Assembly (NCBI GenBank): GCA_018675825.1
Contig: JABGXK010000152.1
Coordinates: 1-5,077, forward strand
Direction: 5' to 3'
DNA: 5,077 nt
Source of the DNA: Flavobacteriales bacterium
GTDB taxonomy: Bacteria > Bacteroidota > Bacteroidia > Flavobacteriales > BACL11
Numbering within the stretch: position 1 is the stretch's first letter; each line of letters opens with the position of its first letter. The notes beneath the pieces are model-generated. The model searched no databases. It saw only the letters and a list, made by a program, of their open reading frames with translations, and had not been told where the DNA came from. Below, one piece after another: positions 1-5,077 of the stretch. The position numbers and the translations under genes were made by a program.

Positions 1-23
1 AACAGTATGTTTAACAGTTTTGA

Positions 24-302
24 CTAGTTTTCTTCGTCTGTTCCTGTGAAATTGATAGTTACTTCAATAGGCTCCATTTCTTCTATTTCTTCATATGCTT
101 TCTTTTTACCAATAGCATAGGGAAGGAGCTTACTTACAGCATTAATGTATTCCGTTGGATTAGTGATTTTATTAAGCATATCGCTTAGTTTGTTTCCATC
201 TATAGCCAAGCCTATTTGTTCTCTTAAGAGCTTTGTAGAGCTACTCATAGAGCCTACAGGCCTTCCTATAGGGTTTCCGCTTGTTCCTTTCTTAAATGGC
301 AT
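24..302 (-). CDS. Small DUF5681-like protein, possibly phage or mobile-element derived
   Basis: The 92-residue protein begins with FKKGTSGNPIGRPVGS (residues 3-18). This is the signature of DUF5681-type proteins (F-K-x-G-x-SGNP-x-GRP-x-GS), which I recall being common in prophages and integrative elements, where some are linked to small terminase-like or DNA-binding roles. A predicted helical segment follows (about 23-46), then NPTEYINAVSKLLPYAIGKKKA (48-69) and an acidic tail ending in GTDEEN. The N-terminus is basic and could contact nucleic acid; that is inference. The start at 302 is supported because the signature begins at residue 3. The 55-base gap (303-357) from the LRR gene holds an AT-only inverted repeat and no clear terminator. 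The protein appears complete and ends 23 bases from the window edge. Its neighbours beyond position 1, which would show whether a mobile element begins here, are not visible. Confidence 0.7.
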   Translation of the reverse strand: MPFKKGTSGNPIGRPVGSMSSSTKLLREQIGLAIDGNKLSDMLNKITNPTEYINAVSKLLPYAIGKKKAYEEIEEMEPIEVTINFTGTDEEN

Positions 303-325
303 ATTATATCGTTTAGTATATAATA
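302..325. repeat. AT-only inverted repeat directly upstream of the DUF5681-like gene
   Basis: The arms tattatat (302-309) and atataata (318-325) are perfect 8-base complements around an 8-base loop, ending at the start codon of the small gene at 302. It could be an operator or a weak hairpin that hides the start, but with A and T only in the arms it may also be chance in AT-rich DNA. Confidence 0.35.
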
Positions 326-357
326 GAAAAAAGGCTTATCTATTTGAGTTTATTTTA

Positions 358-1224
358 TTAAGGACAGTCTTCGCTAAAATAATGTTGAGGGTCTATATTT
401 GTCCAATTTGCAGTTGACCAAGTTGCATCATCTACTTCAATGCAATATAGCTGGTTATTACCTGTTGCAATAGGTGACATATTTGTGTTGTTTCCGTTTC
501 TTAAATTTAGACTTGTAAGTTGATTAGCTTCACAACCTAACCAATTTAAAGAAGAATTGTTACTTATATCAAGACTTGTCAGTTGATTAAAACCACAATG
601 CAATTCAGTTAAAGCAGTATTATTACTTACATCAAGACTTGTAAGTTCAGTAAATCTACAAGTCAAAAAAGTTAAAGCAGAATTATTACTTACATCAAGA
701 CTTGTAAGGTTATTGCCAACACAGGCCAAATAAAATAAGTCAGAATTGTTACTCAAATCAAGACTTGAAAGTAGATTATTATTACAATTTAGTAAGGCTA
801 AATTATTGTTATTACTCAAATTGAGACTTGTGATTTGATTGCCATAACAATTCAAAAAAGTTAAAGCAGTATTGTTACTTAAATCAAGACTTGTAAGTTG
901 ATTGTATTGACAATGCAATTTTTTTAAAGCAACAAAATTTTCTATTCCTGTTAAATCTTGAATTCCACCCAAACCATTGAGATCAATTTCTTCTAAATAC
1001 TTTATGTTTTCTGTCAAGACAAAATCATCGAAAATATCATCTAATCCTAAGTTAATTAAATTCTCCTCAAATTTTGTGTCAGGAATATATGTTAGAATAC
1101 TATCAGGGTGATTGATGTATGTTGTAATTATAGGGTCAATAGGCTGTAAGTCTCCTTCACCACCTCCACAACTTACAAGCAAGAGTGTGATAGGAAGTAT
1201 GAATATGTAAAGTAGTTTTTTCAT
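358..1224 (-). CDS. Leucine-rich-repeat lipoprotein, probably surface or outer-membrane anchored
   Basis: The 288-residue protein has a lipoprotein signal peptide with lipobox LVSC, so Cys19 should be lipidated. The next residues, GGGEGD, are acidic, which in Bacteroidota can favour display on the cell surface. An N-terminal cap (about 47-99: IPDTKFEENLINLGLDDIFDD, then a DLTGIE turn) leads into seven 21-residue repeats (100-246) of pattern LxxLxCxxNxLTSLDLSNNxx. Each repeat has one cysteine in register (105, 126, 147, 168, 189, 210, 231), which should line up as a ladder inside the solenoid. The C-terminal cap (LYCIEVDDATWSTANW...FSEDC) is common in secreted Bacteroidota LRR proteins. Repeat 5 has Thr in place of the conserved Asn. 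There is no type IX secretion sorting domain, consistent with lipid anchoring. A binding or adhesion role is typical for such proteins, but the ligand is unknown. It starts 38 bases after the secreted-protein gene. Confidence 0.88.
   Translation of the reverse strand: MKKLLYIFILPITLLLVSCGGGEGDLQPIDPIITTYINHPDSILTYIPDTKFEENLINLGLDDIFDDFVLTENIKYLEEIDLNGLGGIQDLTGIENFVALKKLHCQYNQLTSLDLSNNTALTFLNCYGNQITSLNLSNNNNLALLNCNNNLLSSLDLSNNSDLFYLACVGNNLTSLDVSNNSALTFLTCRFTELTSLDVSNNTALTELHCGFNQLTSLDISNNSSLNWLGCEANQLTSLNLRNGNNTNMSPIATGNNQLYCIEVDDATWSTANWTNIDPQHYFSEDCP
487..927 (-). repeat. Seven tandem 63-base repeats encoding the LRR units
   Basis: On the plus strand the word agacttg recurs at 509, 572, 635, 698, 761, 824 and 887, exactly 63 bases apart, one per 21-residue LRR unit. 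Some units are nearly identical at DNA level: 608-645 and 671-708 differ at one of 38 bases, and 860-897 is also close. Such similarity beyond what the protein needs suggests recent unit duplication or gene conversion. Confidence 0.92.
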
Positions 1225-1245
1225 TTGTTTGTTAATCTATTGTTT
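1211..1245. repeat. Leader/start repeat, copy B (35 bases)
   Basis: This is the second copy of the repeat, covering the first codons (ATGAAAAAACTACT) and leader of the LRR lipoprotein gene. It matches copy A over 14 and 16 bases, with five extra bases (1225-1229) between the two blocks. The leader is A-rich on the coding strand, as is common for Bacteroidota translation starts, with no Shine-Dalgarno match. Together the two copies flank the secreted-protein gene as direct repeats about 650 bases apart. Confidence 0.8.
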
Positions 1246-1262
1246 TAAAGTCTTAATAATTA

Positions 1263-1877
1263 TTACTCAAATAATGAACCTTTTTCATTTATCTTATTTA
1301 ATTCCTTTTGATAAAATTCGATATTTAAATCATCTAAGAATTTTTGAAATGTTTTATTTGACTTCTTATCATCACTTTTTACAATATATTGAGCAAAAAT
1401 ATCTGACCTAACATTGTTCTTATCAGATACAGAAAAATATAATTGCATTACAGACCTACCAGATTTCCAAGCAATGTAATTTGTTTCAAGCGTAGTTATG
1501 CCATAAAACACACCATAATCATCTCCAATAGCATTTATAGGACTACTAAACTTATCAATATTCTTTTTCATATCTTTAATACCATTAACTACTCTTACAC
1601 TATCCCATTCATAGAATTTAGCTCTTGATTTTTCTAAAAATTCTCTAAGGTCATTAAGTTTTTCAAATGGTATTCTGAAGTTAGGCGTATTGCCATACGC
1701 ATAAATTATAACCTCAGGAATTGCTATTGATTTATCATTTAAATAAAATTTGGTTGACAAAAGAACTTCATTATCCTTTGTAATCTTATTCTTAAAAGAA
1801 TACTCCTTGATTGTCTTAAATGACTGCCCAAACCCAATTATAGGAATGCAAAGTAATATAAGTAGTAGTTTTTTCAT
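1263..1877 (-). CDS. Hypothetical secreted (periplasmic) protein with signal peptide
   Basis: This 204-residue protein opens with a typical Flavobacteriia type I signal peptide: MKK, a hydrophobic core (about residues 4-14) and the end GFGQ, with cleavage likely just before Gln18. No lipobox cysteine is present; Cys10 sits inside the hydrophobic core. The mature part (about 187 residues) is mixed alpha/beta, with alternating hydrophobic strands (for example VIIYAYG around 57-63 and VMQLYFSVS around 143-151), many lysines and no cysteine. I recognise no catalytic motif and no family. It starts 7 bases after the stop of the two-helix membrane protein, so co-expression with it is likely. Its start region is nearly identical in DNA to that of the LRR lipoprotein gene downstream, although the proteins are unrelated after MKKLL. 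A role in the periplasm or outside the cell is all that can be inferred. Confidence 0.75.
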   Translation of the reverse strand: MKKLLLILLCIPIIGFGQSFKTIKEYSFKNKITKDNEVLLSTKFYLNDKSIAIPEVIIYAYGNTPNFRIPFEKLNDLREFLEKSRAKFYEWDSVRVVNGIKDMKKNIDKFSSPINAIGDDYGVFYGITTLETNYIAWKSGRSVMQLYFSVSDKNNVRSDIFAQYIVKSDDKKSNKTFQKFLDDLNIEFYQKELNKINEKGSLFE

Positions 1878-1893
1878 TGTTAATCTATTGTTT
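1864..1893. repeat. Leader/start repeat, copy A (30 bases)
   Basis: This segment holds the leader and first codons of the secreted-protein gene and the last two sense codons plus stop of the gene before it. On the plus strand it consists of agtagttttttcat (1864-1877) joined directly to tgttaatctattgttt (1878-1893). Both pieces recur exactly at 1211-1224 and 1230-1245 in front of the LRR lipoprotein gene, in the same orientation and at the same place relative to the ATG. The two copies differ only by a small insertion of a few bases just upstream of the start codon. Confidence 0.8.
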
Positions 1894-2382
1894 AATTATC
1901 TCAAACATATCTTCATTTCCAAGATTTATAATTTCTTTCCAATCACTTTGTTTAATTTTTTGAATTTGACCACTTTTCTTGACTTTTACGATTAGTTCGT
2001 CATTAGCAAGTGAATATTTCACATCATCAATCTCAACTGTTTTATTTGGTATTTCTTTATCTTGATTGTTTTTCTTTTGAAGGTATGCAAGTATCTCTTT
2101 AGAATCTTCGGCATTATCACAGAATGTTAGTATAAAAAACCAAAGGAAGATAGATATAATTAGACCTGCAGTAATTGAACCTTTCACATAAGAAGTGTTA
2201 AATAACCCTAAAGATTCTAGTGCTTGTATATCATCTTTAATATCTACCCATAATAAAATGTAACCTAATACTGATAGAGCTAAAACTATATGATTTATTA
2301 TTCTTTTCTTGACTACTCTATCATTATAGATGTAGAAGAATCGGTGATTAGTTTCTTCTATTTTTCTTCCAAATGTATTCAT
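1885..2382 (-). CDS. Hypothetical inner-membrane protein with two transmembrane helices
   Basis: I do not recognise a family. The 165 residues begin with a basic, aromatic stretch (1-27), then a hydrophobic helix at about 28-46, an acidic loop (about 47-66), a second helix at about 68-88, and a charged soluble tail (89-165). The tail has a lysine-rich linker (about 101-114) and then a small, probably beta-rich segment (115-145) that ends in a helix. Two helices with a basic N-terminus suggest that both ends face the cytoplasm. The gene starts 7 bases after the aroA stop and stops 7 bases before the next gene, so it is likely in the same transcript as both. Its last codons (AAA CAA TAG) lie within a repeat that recurs upstream of the LRR gene. 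That it is a real gene is supported by the spacing and the plausible membrane topology; its function is unknown. Confidence 0.75.
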   Translation of the reverse strand: MNTFGRKIEETNHRFFYIYNDRVVKKRIINHIVLALSVLGYILLWVDIKDDIQALESLGLFNTSYVKGSITAGLIISIFLWFFILTFCDNAEDSKEILAYLQKKNNQDKEIPNKTVEIDDVKYSLANDELIVKVKKSGQIQKIKQSDWKEIINLGNEDMFEIIKQ

Positions 2383-2389
2383 ATTATAA

Positions 2390-3628
2390 TTAGTGTATTA
2401 ATGTATCGTATTCTTCATAAAATGTTGGATAGGATTTTGTGACAGCTTCTGGATTCTTTATGTAAACCGGTGAAGATGCGATAAGACTTGAAATAGCTCC
2501 CATCATAGCAATACGGTGGTCATTATAAGAAAATATTTCTCCACCTTTAACAGGCCCTCCTTTTATATGCATTTCATCTCCAATTACTTGAATTTCGACA
2601 CCCATTTCCCTCCATACTTTCAAAAGCACTTCAGCTCGGTTACTCTCTTTATGAATAAGCCTACCTACTCCTTTAATAACAGAAACCCCTTTACATGCAA
2701 CAGCCAAATTAGATAATGGCGGAAACAAATCAGGACAATTAGTTGCATCAAAATTAAAAGCATTTAACTCACTTTTCCTAACACGAATCTTGTTTTTTTC
2801 AATAGTCACATCTGATTTTGCTAATCTAAGAGCTTCCAAAATTTTAATATCAGCTTGCTTTGATAAGATATTTATGTCAAATAATGTTATATCTCCAGCA
2901 ATTGCACCTCCAACTAAATGAAATGCACCACCACTCCAATCTCCCTCATTCTTGTATTTAATTCCATGATAATGTTGACCTCCAGGAACAGAGAATTTTA
3001 TATAATTATCATGACTAAGTTTTACTCCGAATTGAGCCATAATTTCGATAGTCATATCAATATAAGGCTTGCTTTGGAGATCTATAACCTCTAAAAGACT
3101 TGACTGGGTAACTTTAGGTAAAGAAATTAATAATCCTGTTAATACTTGAGAGCCTAATCGACCATCTATTGATATTTTTCCACCTTTTAAAGGTCCTTTT
3201 ACATGAATTGGTAATAAACCGTTATTCGTCCTTATTTCTACCCCAAGAAGACTCAAAGAATTCTCCAAGGTTAACATAGGTCGATTTTTAAGAGAACCTT
3301 CTCCAGTTAGTGTAATATCTTCTGAAAACAATGAAGCAATTGGAGTTAACATTCGAATTCCAAGTCCAGATTCCCCAACATTTAATTCAGTTTTTCTTAA
3401 TTTACCTCCTGGTGAAATCCATATTTCTGTTTTTTTTCTCGTAATAGTTGCTCCTAAATTAACTGCAATTTCTAATACTGCCTCTACATCATCACAAAAA
3501 CAAGAATTTGTAATATGAGTGTCCCCATCAGCCAATAAAGCAATAGCAATAGCCCTCTGCATATAACTTTTTGATGAAGGACATTTTAGTATTCCCTGAT
3601 ACAACTTATTATTTTCTAATTTCTTCAT
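2390..3628 (-). CDS. aroA: 3-phosphoshikimate 1-carboxyvinyltransferase (EPSP synthase), divergent motif variant
   Basis: AroA transfers the enolpyruvyl group of PEP to shikimate 3-phosphate, giving EPSP, the precursor of chorismate. At 412 residues it is about normal length, with the two-lobed fold implied by motifs along its whole length. These are SSKSYMQR (18-25; Lys20, Ser21 and Arg25 match E. coli Lys22, Ser23 and Arg27), GESGLGIRM (85-93), GEGSLKNRP (109-117), GSQ (159-161), SKPYIDMT (186-193), CPDLFPPL (298-305; Asp300 matches catalytic Asp313), HKESNR (326-331; Lys327 and Glu328 match Lys340 and Glu341), NDHRIAM (369-375) and TKSYPTF (397-403; Lys398 matches Lys411). All key catalytic residues are present, so it should be active. 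Oddities are ESGLGIRM where E. coli has NAGTAMRP, and Asn330 in place of the usual Asp in KExDR. It follows the DAHP synthase/chorismate mutase gene after 80 bases and ends 7 bases before a membrane-protein gene. Confidence 0.94.
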   Translation of the reverse strand: MKKLENNKLYQGILKCPSSKSYMQRAIAIALLADGDTHITNSCFCDDVEAVLEIAVNLGATITRKKTEIWISPGGKLRKTELNVGESGLGIRMLTPIASLFSEDITLTGEGSLKNRPMLTLENSLSLLGVEIRTNNGLLPIHVKGPLKGGKISIDGRLGSQVLTGLLISLPKVTQSSLLEVIDLQSKPYIDMTIEIMAQFGVKLSHDNYIKFSVPGGQHYHGIKYKNEGDWSGGAFHLVGGAIAGDITLFDINILSKQADIKILEALRLAKSDVTIEKNKIRVRKSELNAFNFDATNCPDLFPPLSNLAVACKGVSVIKGVGRLIHKESNRAEVLLKVWREMGVEIQVIGDEMHIKGGPVKGGEIFSYNDHRIAMMGAISSLIASSPVYIKNPEAVTKSYPTFYEEYDTLIH

Positions 3629-3708
3629 TTATTTTACAAATTGTATTAAAGATTTTATTTTCCTGTTAAAGCTATTATAATTTTTAATCTCAATCATGAT
3701 ATATCTAT
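3629..3708 (-). other. 80-base AT-rich gap between the DAHP synthase/chorismate mutase gene and aroA
   Basis: This is the longest gap between genes in the window. It has no GC-rich hairpin followed by a T run, so I see no terminator. It also has no good match to the Bacteroidota promoter pattern (TTG, then TAnnTTTG about 20 bases later); the nearest hit, TACAATTTG, has the wrong internal spacing. A short 8-base palindrome, atcatgat, lies at 3693-3700 and may be chance. Read-through from the upstream gene into aroA is the simplest reading. Confidence 0.4.
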
Positions 3709-4794
3709 TTAGCTGTTTAAGATAAGTTCTTGCTTGTTAATAGATTCTTGATGAATGGATTTAAAAATAGATTTCACAAATTCATCACTAAGATCTAAAC
3801 TACGACCTTTAATAAATCTTGATTGCAAAATTTCATTCCACCGATTAGTCTGTAGAATAGTCATCTGATTCTTTTTCTTGTAATTACCAATCTCTATAAC
3901 ACAAGACATTCTATCAGCAAGAATAGTAAGTAATTCTTTATCATGTTTATCTATTCTATGTCGTAAGTCTTCTAAATCACTTAAAGAAACATTATCTGGC
4001 TTTATTTTTCTTCTAACTAATTCTTTTAGTATTTTTTTGAGATGTTTTGGGGTTATTTGTTGATTAACATCACTCCATGCTTCTAATGGATTACAATGAG
4101 CTTCTATCATTAAACCATCCATATCTAAATCCATTGCTTTCTGAGAAATAGTAGTAATTAACTCTCTTGTCCCACCAATATGACTGGGGTCACATATTAT
4201 TGGAAGTTGAGGGATTCGTCTTTTAAGTTCAATTGGTATTTGCCATTGAGGTATATTTCGGAACTTTGTAGTCCCATAACTTGAAAAGCCTCTATGTATA
4301 GCTGCAATCCTTGTAATACCTGATTGTTGAATTCTTTCAATTGCACCAATCCATAATTCTAAATCAGGATTGATTGGGTTTTTAACTAAAATAGGAATAT
4401 CTATCCCTTTAAGTGAATCTGCAATTTCCTGAACAGAAAATGGATTCGCTGAAGTTCTAGCTCCTATCCACAAGATATCTATATCTGATTTTAAAGCCTC
4501 ATATACATGCTGTTTATTTGCTACTTCAACAGCAATAAGCATTCCTGTTTCTTTTTTCACTTGTTTTAACCACTCTAAACTCTTACTTCCAACACCTTCA
4601 AATAAATTTGGGCGGGTTCTTGGCTTCCAAACTCCTGCTCTATAAATATTAATCCCTAACTCCTTTAATTGATGAGCTGTATTTAATACTTGTTCTTTTG
4701 TTTCTGCACTACAAGGGCCAGCAATTACAAAAGGATGATTTAATTTAAAATCATCTAACCAGTTGTTCATTTCTCTACTTTTTTTTATTTTCAT
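3709..4794 (-). CDS. Bifunctional DAHP synthase (type I-beta) / chorismate mutase (AroQ type)
   Basis: The 361-residue protein joins two enzymes. The DAHP synthase part (about residues 15-262) condenses phosphoenolpyruvate with erythrose 4-phosphate, the first step of the shikimate pathway. The chorismate mutase part (about 273-355) converts chorismate to prephenate. Synthase motifs are GPCSAET (26-32), RAGVWKPRTRP (52-62), VKNP (137-140), HRGFSSYG (167-174) and DPSHIGG (202-208). By spacing against the Thermotoga-type enzyme, the metal ligands are Cys28, His205, Glu231 and Asp242. The mutase helix keeps Arg278, Arg295, Lys306 and Arg318 at the spacing of the E. coli active site, and ends in HQESINKQ. 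Length and domain order fit the usual Bacteroidota fusion; in related fusions the mutase domain helps feedback control by prephenate. ATG at 4794 is preferred because the N-terminus (charged, then NWLDDF...HP) resembles homologues as I recall them. An in-frame ATG at 4770, just past the tyrA stop, is the alternative. Confidence 0.95.
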   Translation of the reverse strand: MKIKKSREMNNWLDDFKLNHPFVIAGPCSAETKEQVLNTAHQLKELGINIYRAGVWKPRTRPNLFEGVGSKSLEWLKQVKKETGMLIAVEVANKQHVYEALKSDIDILWIGARTSANPFSVQEIADSLKGIDIPILVKNPINPDLELWIGAIERIQQSGITRIAAIHRGFSSYGTTKFRNIPQWQIPIELKRRIPQLPIICDPSHIGGTRELITTISQKAMDLDMDGLMIEAHCNPLEAWSDVNQQITPKHLKKILKELVRRKIKPDNVSLSDLEDLRHRIDKHDKELLTILADRMSCVIEIGNYKKKNQMTILQTNRWNEILQSRFIKGRSLDLSDEFVKSIFKSIHQESINKQELILNS

Positions 4795-5077
4795 GTTCTG
4801 TGTTTTTTAGTATTTCCTTAATTCTATTTGTATTATCTAAAATAGAATACAAATTAGACCAATTGTTATCATTAATAATTTCTTTTAAGTTATTTAAATT
4901 CAAAATATATTCTTCAATAGCAAAAACTAAATTCTTTTTATTCTGTAAAAAAATTGGAGTCCAAGTTTGTGGTGAGCTTTTTGCTAATCTTACTGTAGAT
5001 TCAAATCCACTACCGGCTAAATCAAAAATATTTCTTTCATTTTTTTCTTTTTCAATCACAGTTTTTCCAAGCATAAA
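4775..5077 (-). CDS. tyrA: Prephenate dehydrogenase, C-terminal end (partial, cut by window edge)
   Basis: TyrA oxidatively decarboxylates prephenate to 4-hydroxyphenylpyruvate, using NAD(P)+, on the route to tyrosine in the cytoplasm. Only about the last 100 residues are present. The reading frame is open to the window edge, so the Met at 5074 is internal rather than a start. The fragment carries the conserved 'DLAGSGFESTVRLAKSSPQTW' region, followed by 'PIFLQNKKN' and a helical tail, which matches the helical dimerisation domain at the C-terminus of TyrA proteins. The N-terminal Rossmann fold and the catalytic His lie outside the window. The stop codon (TAG) overlaps by 20 bases the start of the DAHP synthase/chorismate mutase gene, so the two are probably co-transcribed and translationally coupled. 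This pairing is logical, because chorismate mutase makes prephenate, the TyrA substrate. The family call is secure; cofactor preference cannot be seen. Confidence 0.9.
   Translation of the reverse strand, partial: FMLGKTVIEKEKNERNIFDLAGSGFESTVRLAKSSPQTWTPIFLQNKKNLVFAIEEYILNLNNLKEIINDNNWSNLYSILDNTNRIKEILKNTEHENKKK

Noticed and set aside
303..357. Possible terminator after the LRR gene (run of six T after AAGCC on the coding strand)
   Set aside because: No GC-containing stem precedes the T run, and the only inverted repeat lies after it and is AT-only.
145..417. Plus-strand open frame of 90 codons, and others at 1229-1411, 1443-1628, 1750-1995 and 2516-2716
   Set aside because: Each lies opposite better supported minus-strand genes, has no recognisable domain, and several look hydrophobic only because AT-rich antisense codons give Phe, Leu and Ile.
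358..450. Type IX secretion sorting domain at the end of the LRR protein
   Set aside because: The protein ends directly after the LRR cap (FSEDCP) with no sorting domain; the N-terminal lipobox explains its localisation instead.
487..927. Regular 63-base spacing that could look like a CRISPR array
   Set aside because: The spacing is in frame and encodes LRR units, the 'spacers' are similar to each other, and there are no cas genes.
3629..3708. Possible internal Bacteroidota promoter for aroA (TACAATTTG near the start)
   Set aside because: It does not fit TAnnTTTG spacing, and the nearest upstream TTG is far more than 20 bases away.
4768..4770. Alternative ATG start for the DAHP synthase/chorismate mutase, just after the tyrA stop
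   Set aside because: It would remove a charged N-terminus that seems shared with homologues; the upstream ATG at 4794 with a 20-base overlap fits better, though the alternative is not excluded.

Overview
The window is AT-rich and looks like a Bacteroidota chromosome, most likely Flavobacteriia. Four features point that way: a DAHP synthase fused to a C-terminal type II chorismate mutase, directly downstream of tyrA; a secreted protein whose signal peptide ends in GFGQ; a leucine-rich-repeat lipoprotein of the 'IPDTxFE...LTSLDLSNN' style; and A-rich leaders with no clear Shine-Dalgarno sequences. All seven supported genes lie on the minus strand, so transcription runs from high to low coordinates.

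Right half (about 2390-5077): aromatic amino acid biosynthesis. The C-terminal end of prephenate dehydrogenase (tyrA, cut by the window edge) overlaps by 20 bases the gene for the bifunctional DAHP synthase/chorismate mutase. After an 80-base gap comes EPSP synthase (aroA). Together they cover the entry step of the shikimate pathway (DAHP synthase), its penultimate step (AroA), and the branch from chorismate through prephenate towards tyrosine (chorismate mutase, then TyrA). The AroA is complete, but several of its motifs differ from the textbook E. coli ones.

Left half (about 24-2382): accessory genes running in the same direction. A two-helix membrane protein starts 7 bases after the aroA stop. 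A secreted protein starts 7 bases after that. Next come an LRR lipoprotein with seven 21-residue repeats and a small protein with the FKKGxSGNPxGRPxGS signature of DUF5681-like, phage or mobile-element associated proteins. The spacing suggests that the first two accessory genes are read through from the aro genes. No functional link to aromatic biosynthesis is visible.

I see no clear undescribed system. The points most worth a second look are: a near-identical leader/start repeat that flanks the secreted-protein gene like a cassette; the unusual AroA motifs; the tandem 63-base repeats in the lipoprotein gene; and the DUF5681-like gene, which may mark the edge of acquired DNA. There are no RNA genes, CRISPR arrays, insertion sequences or convincing terminators. 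The only gaps between genes are short (7 to 80 bases).
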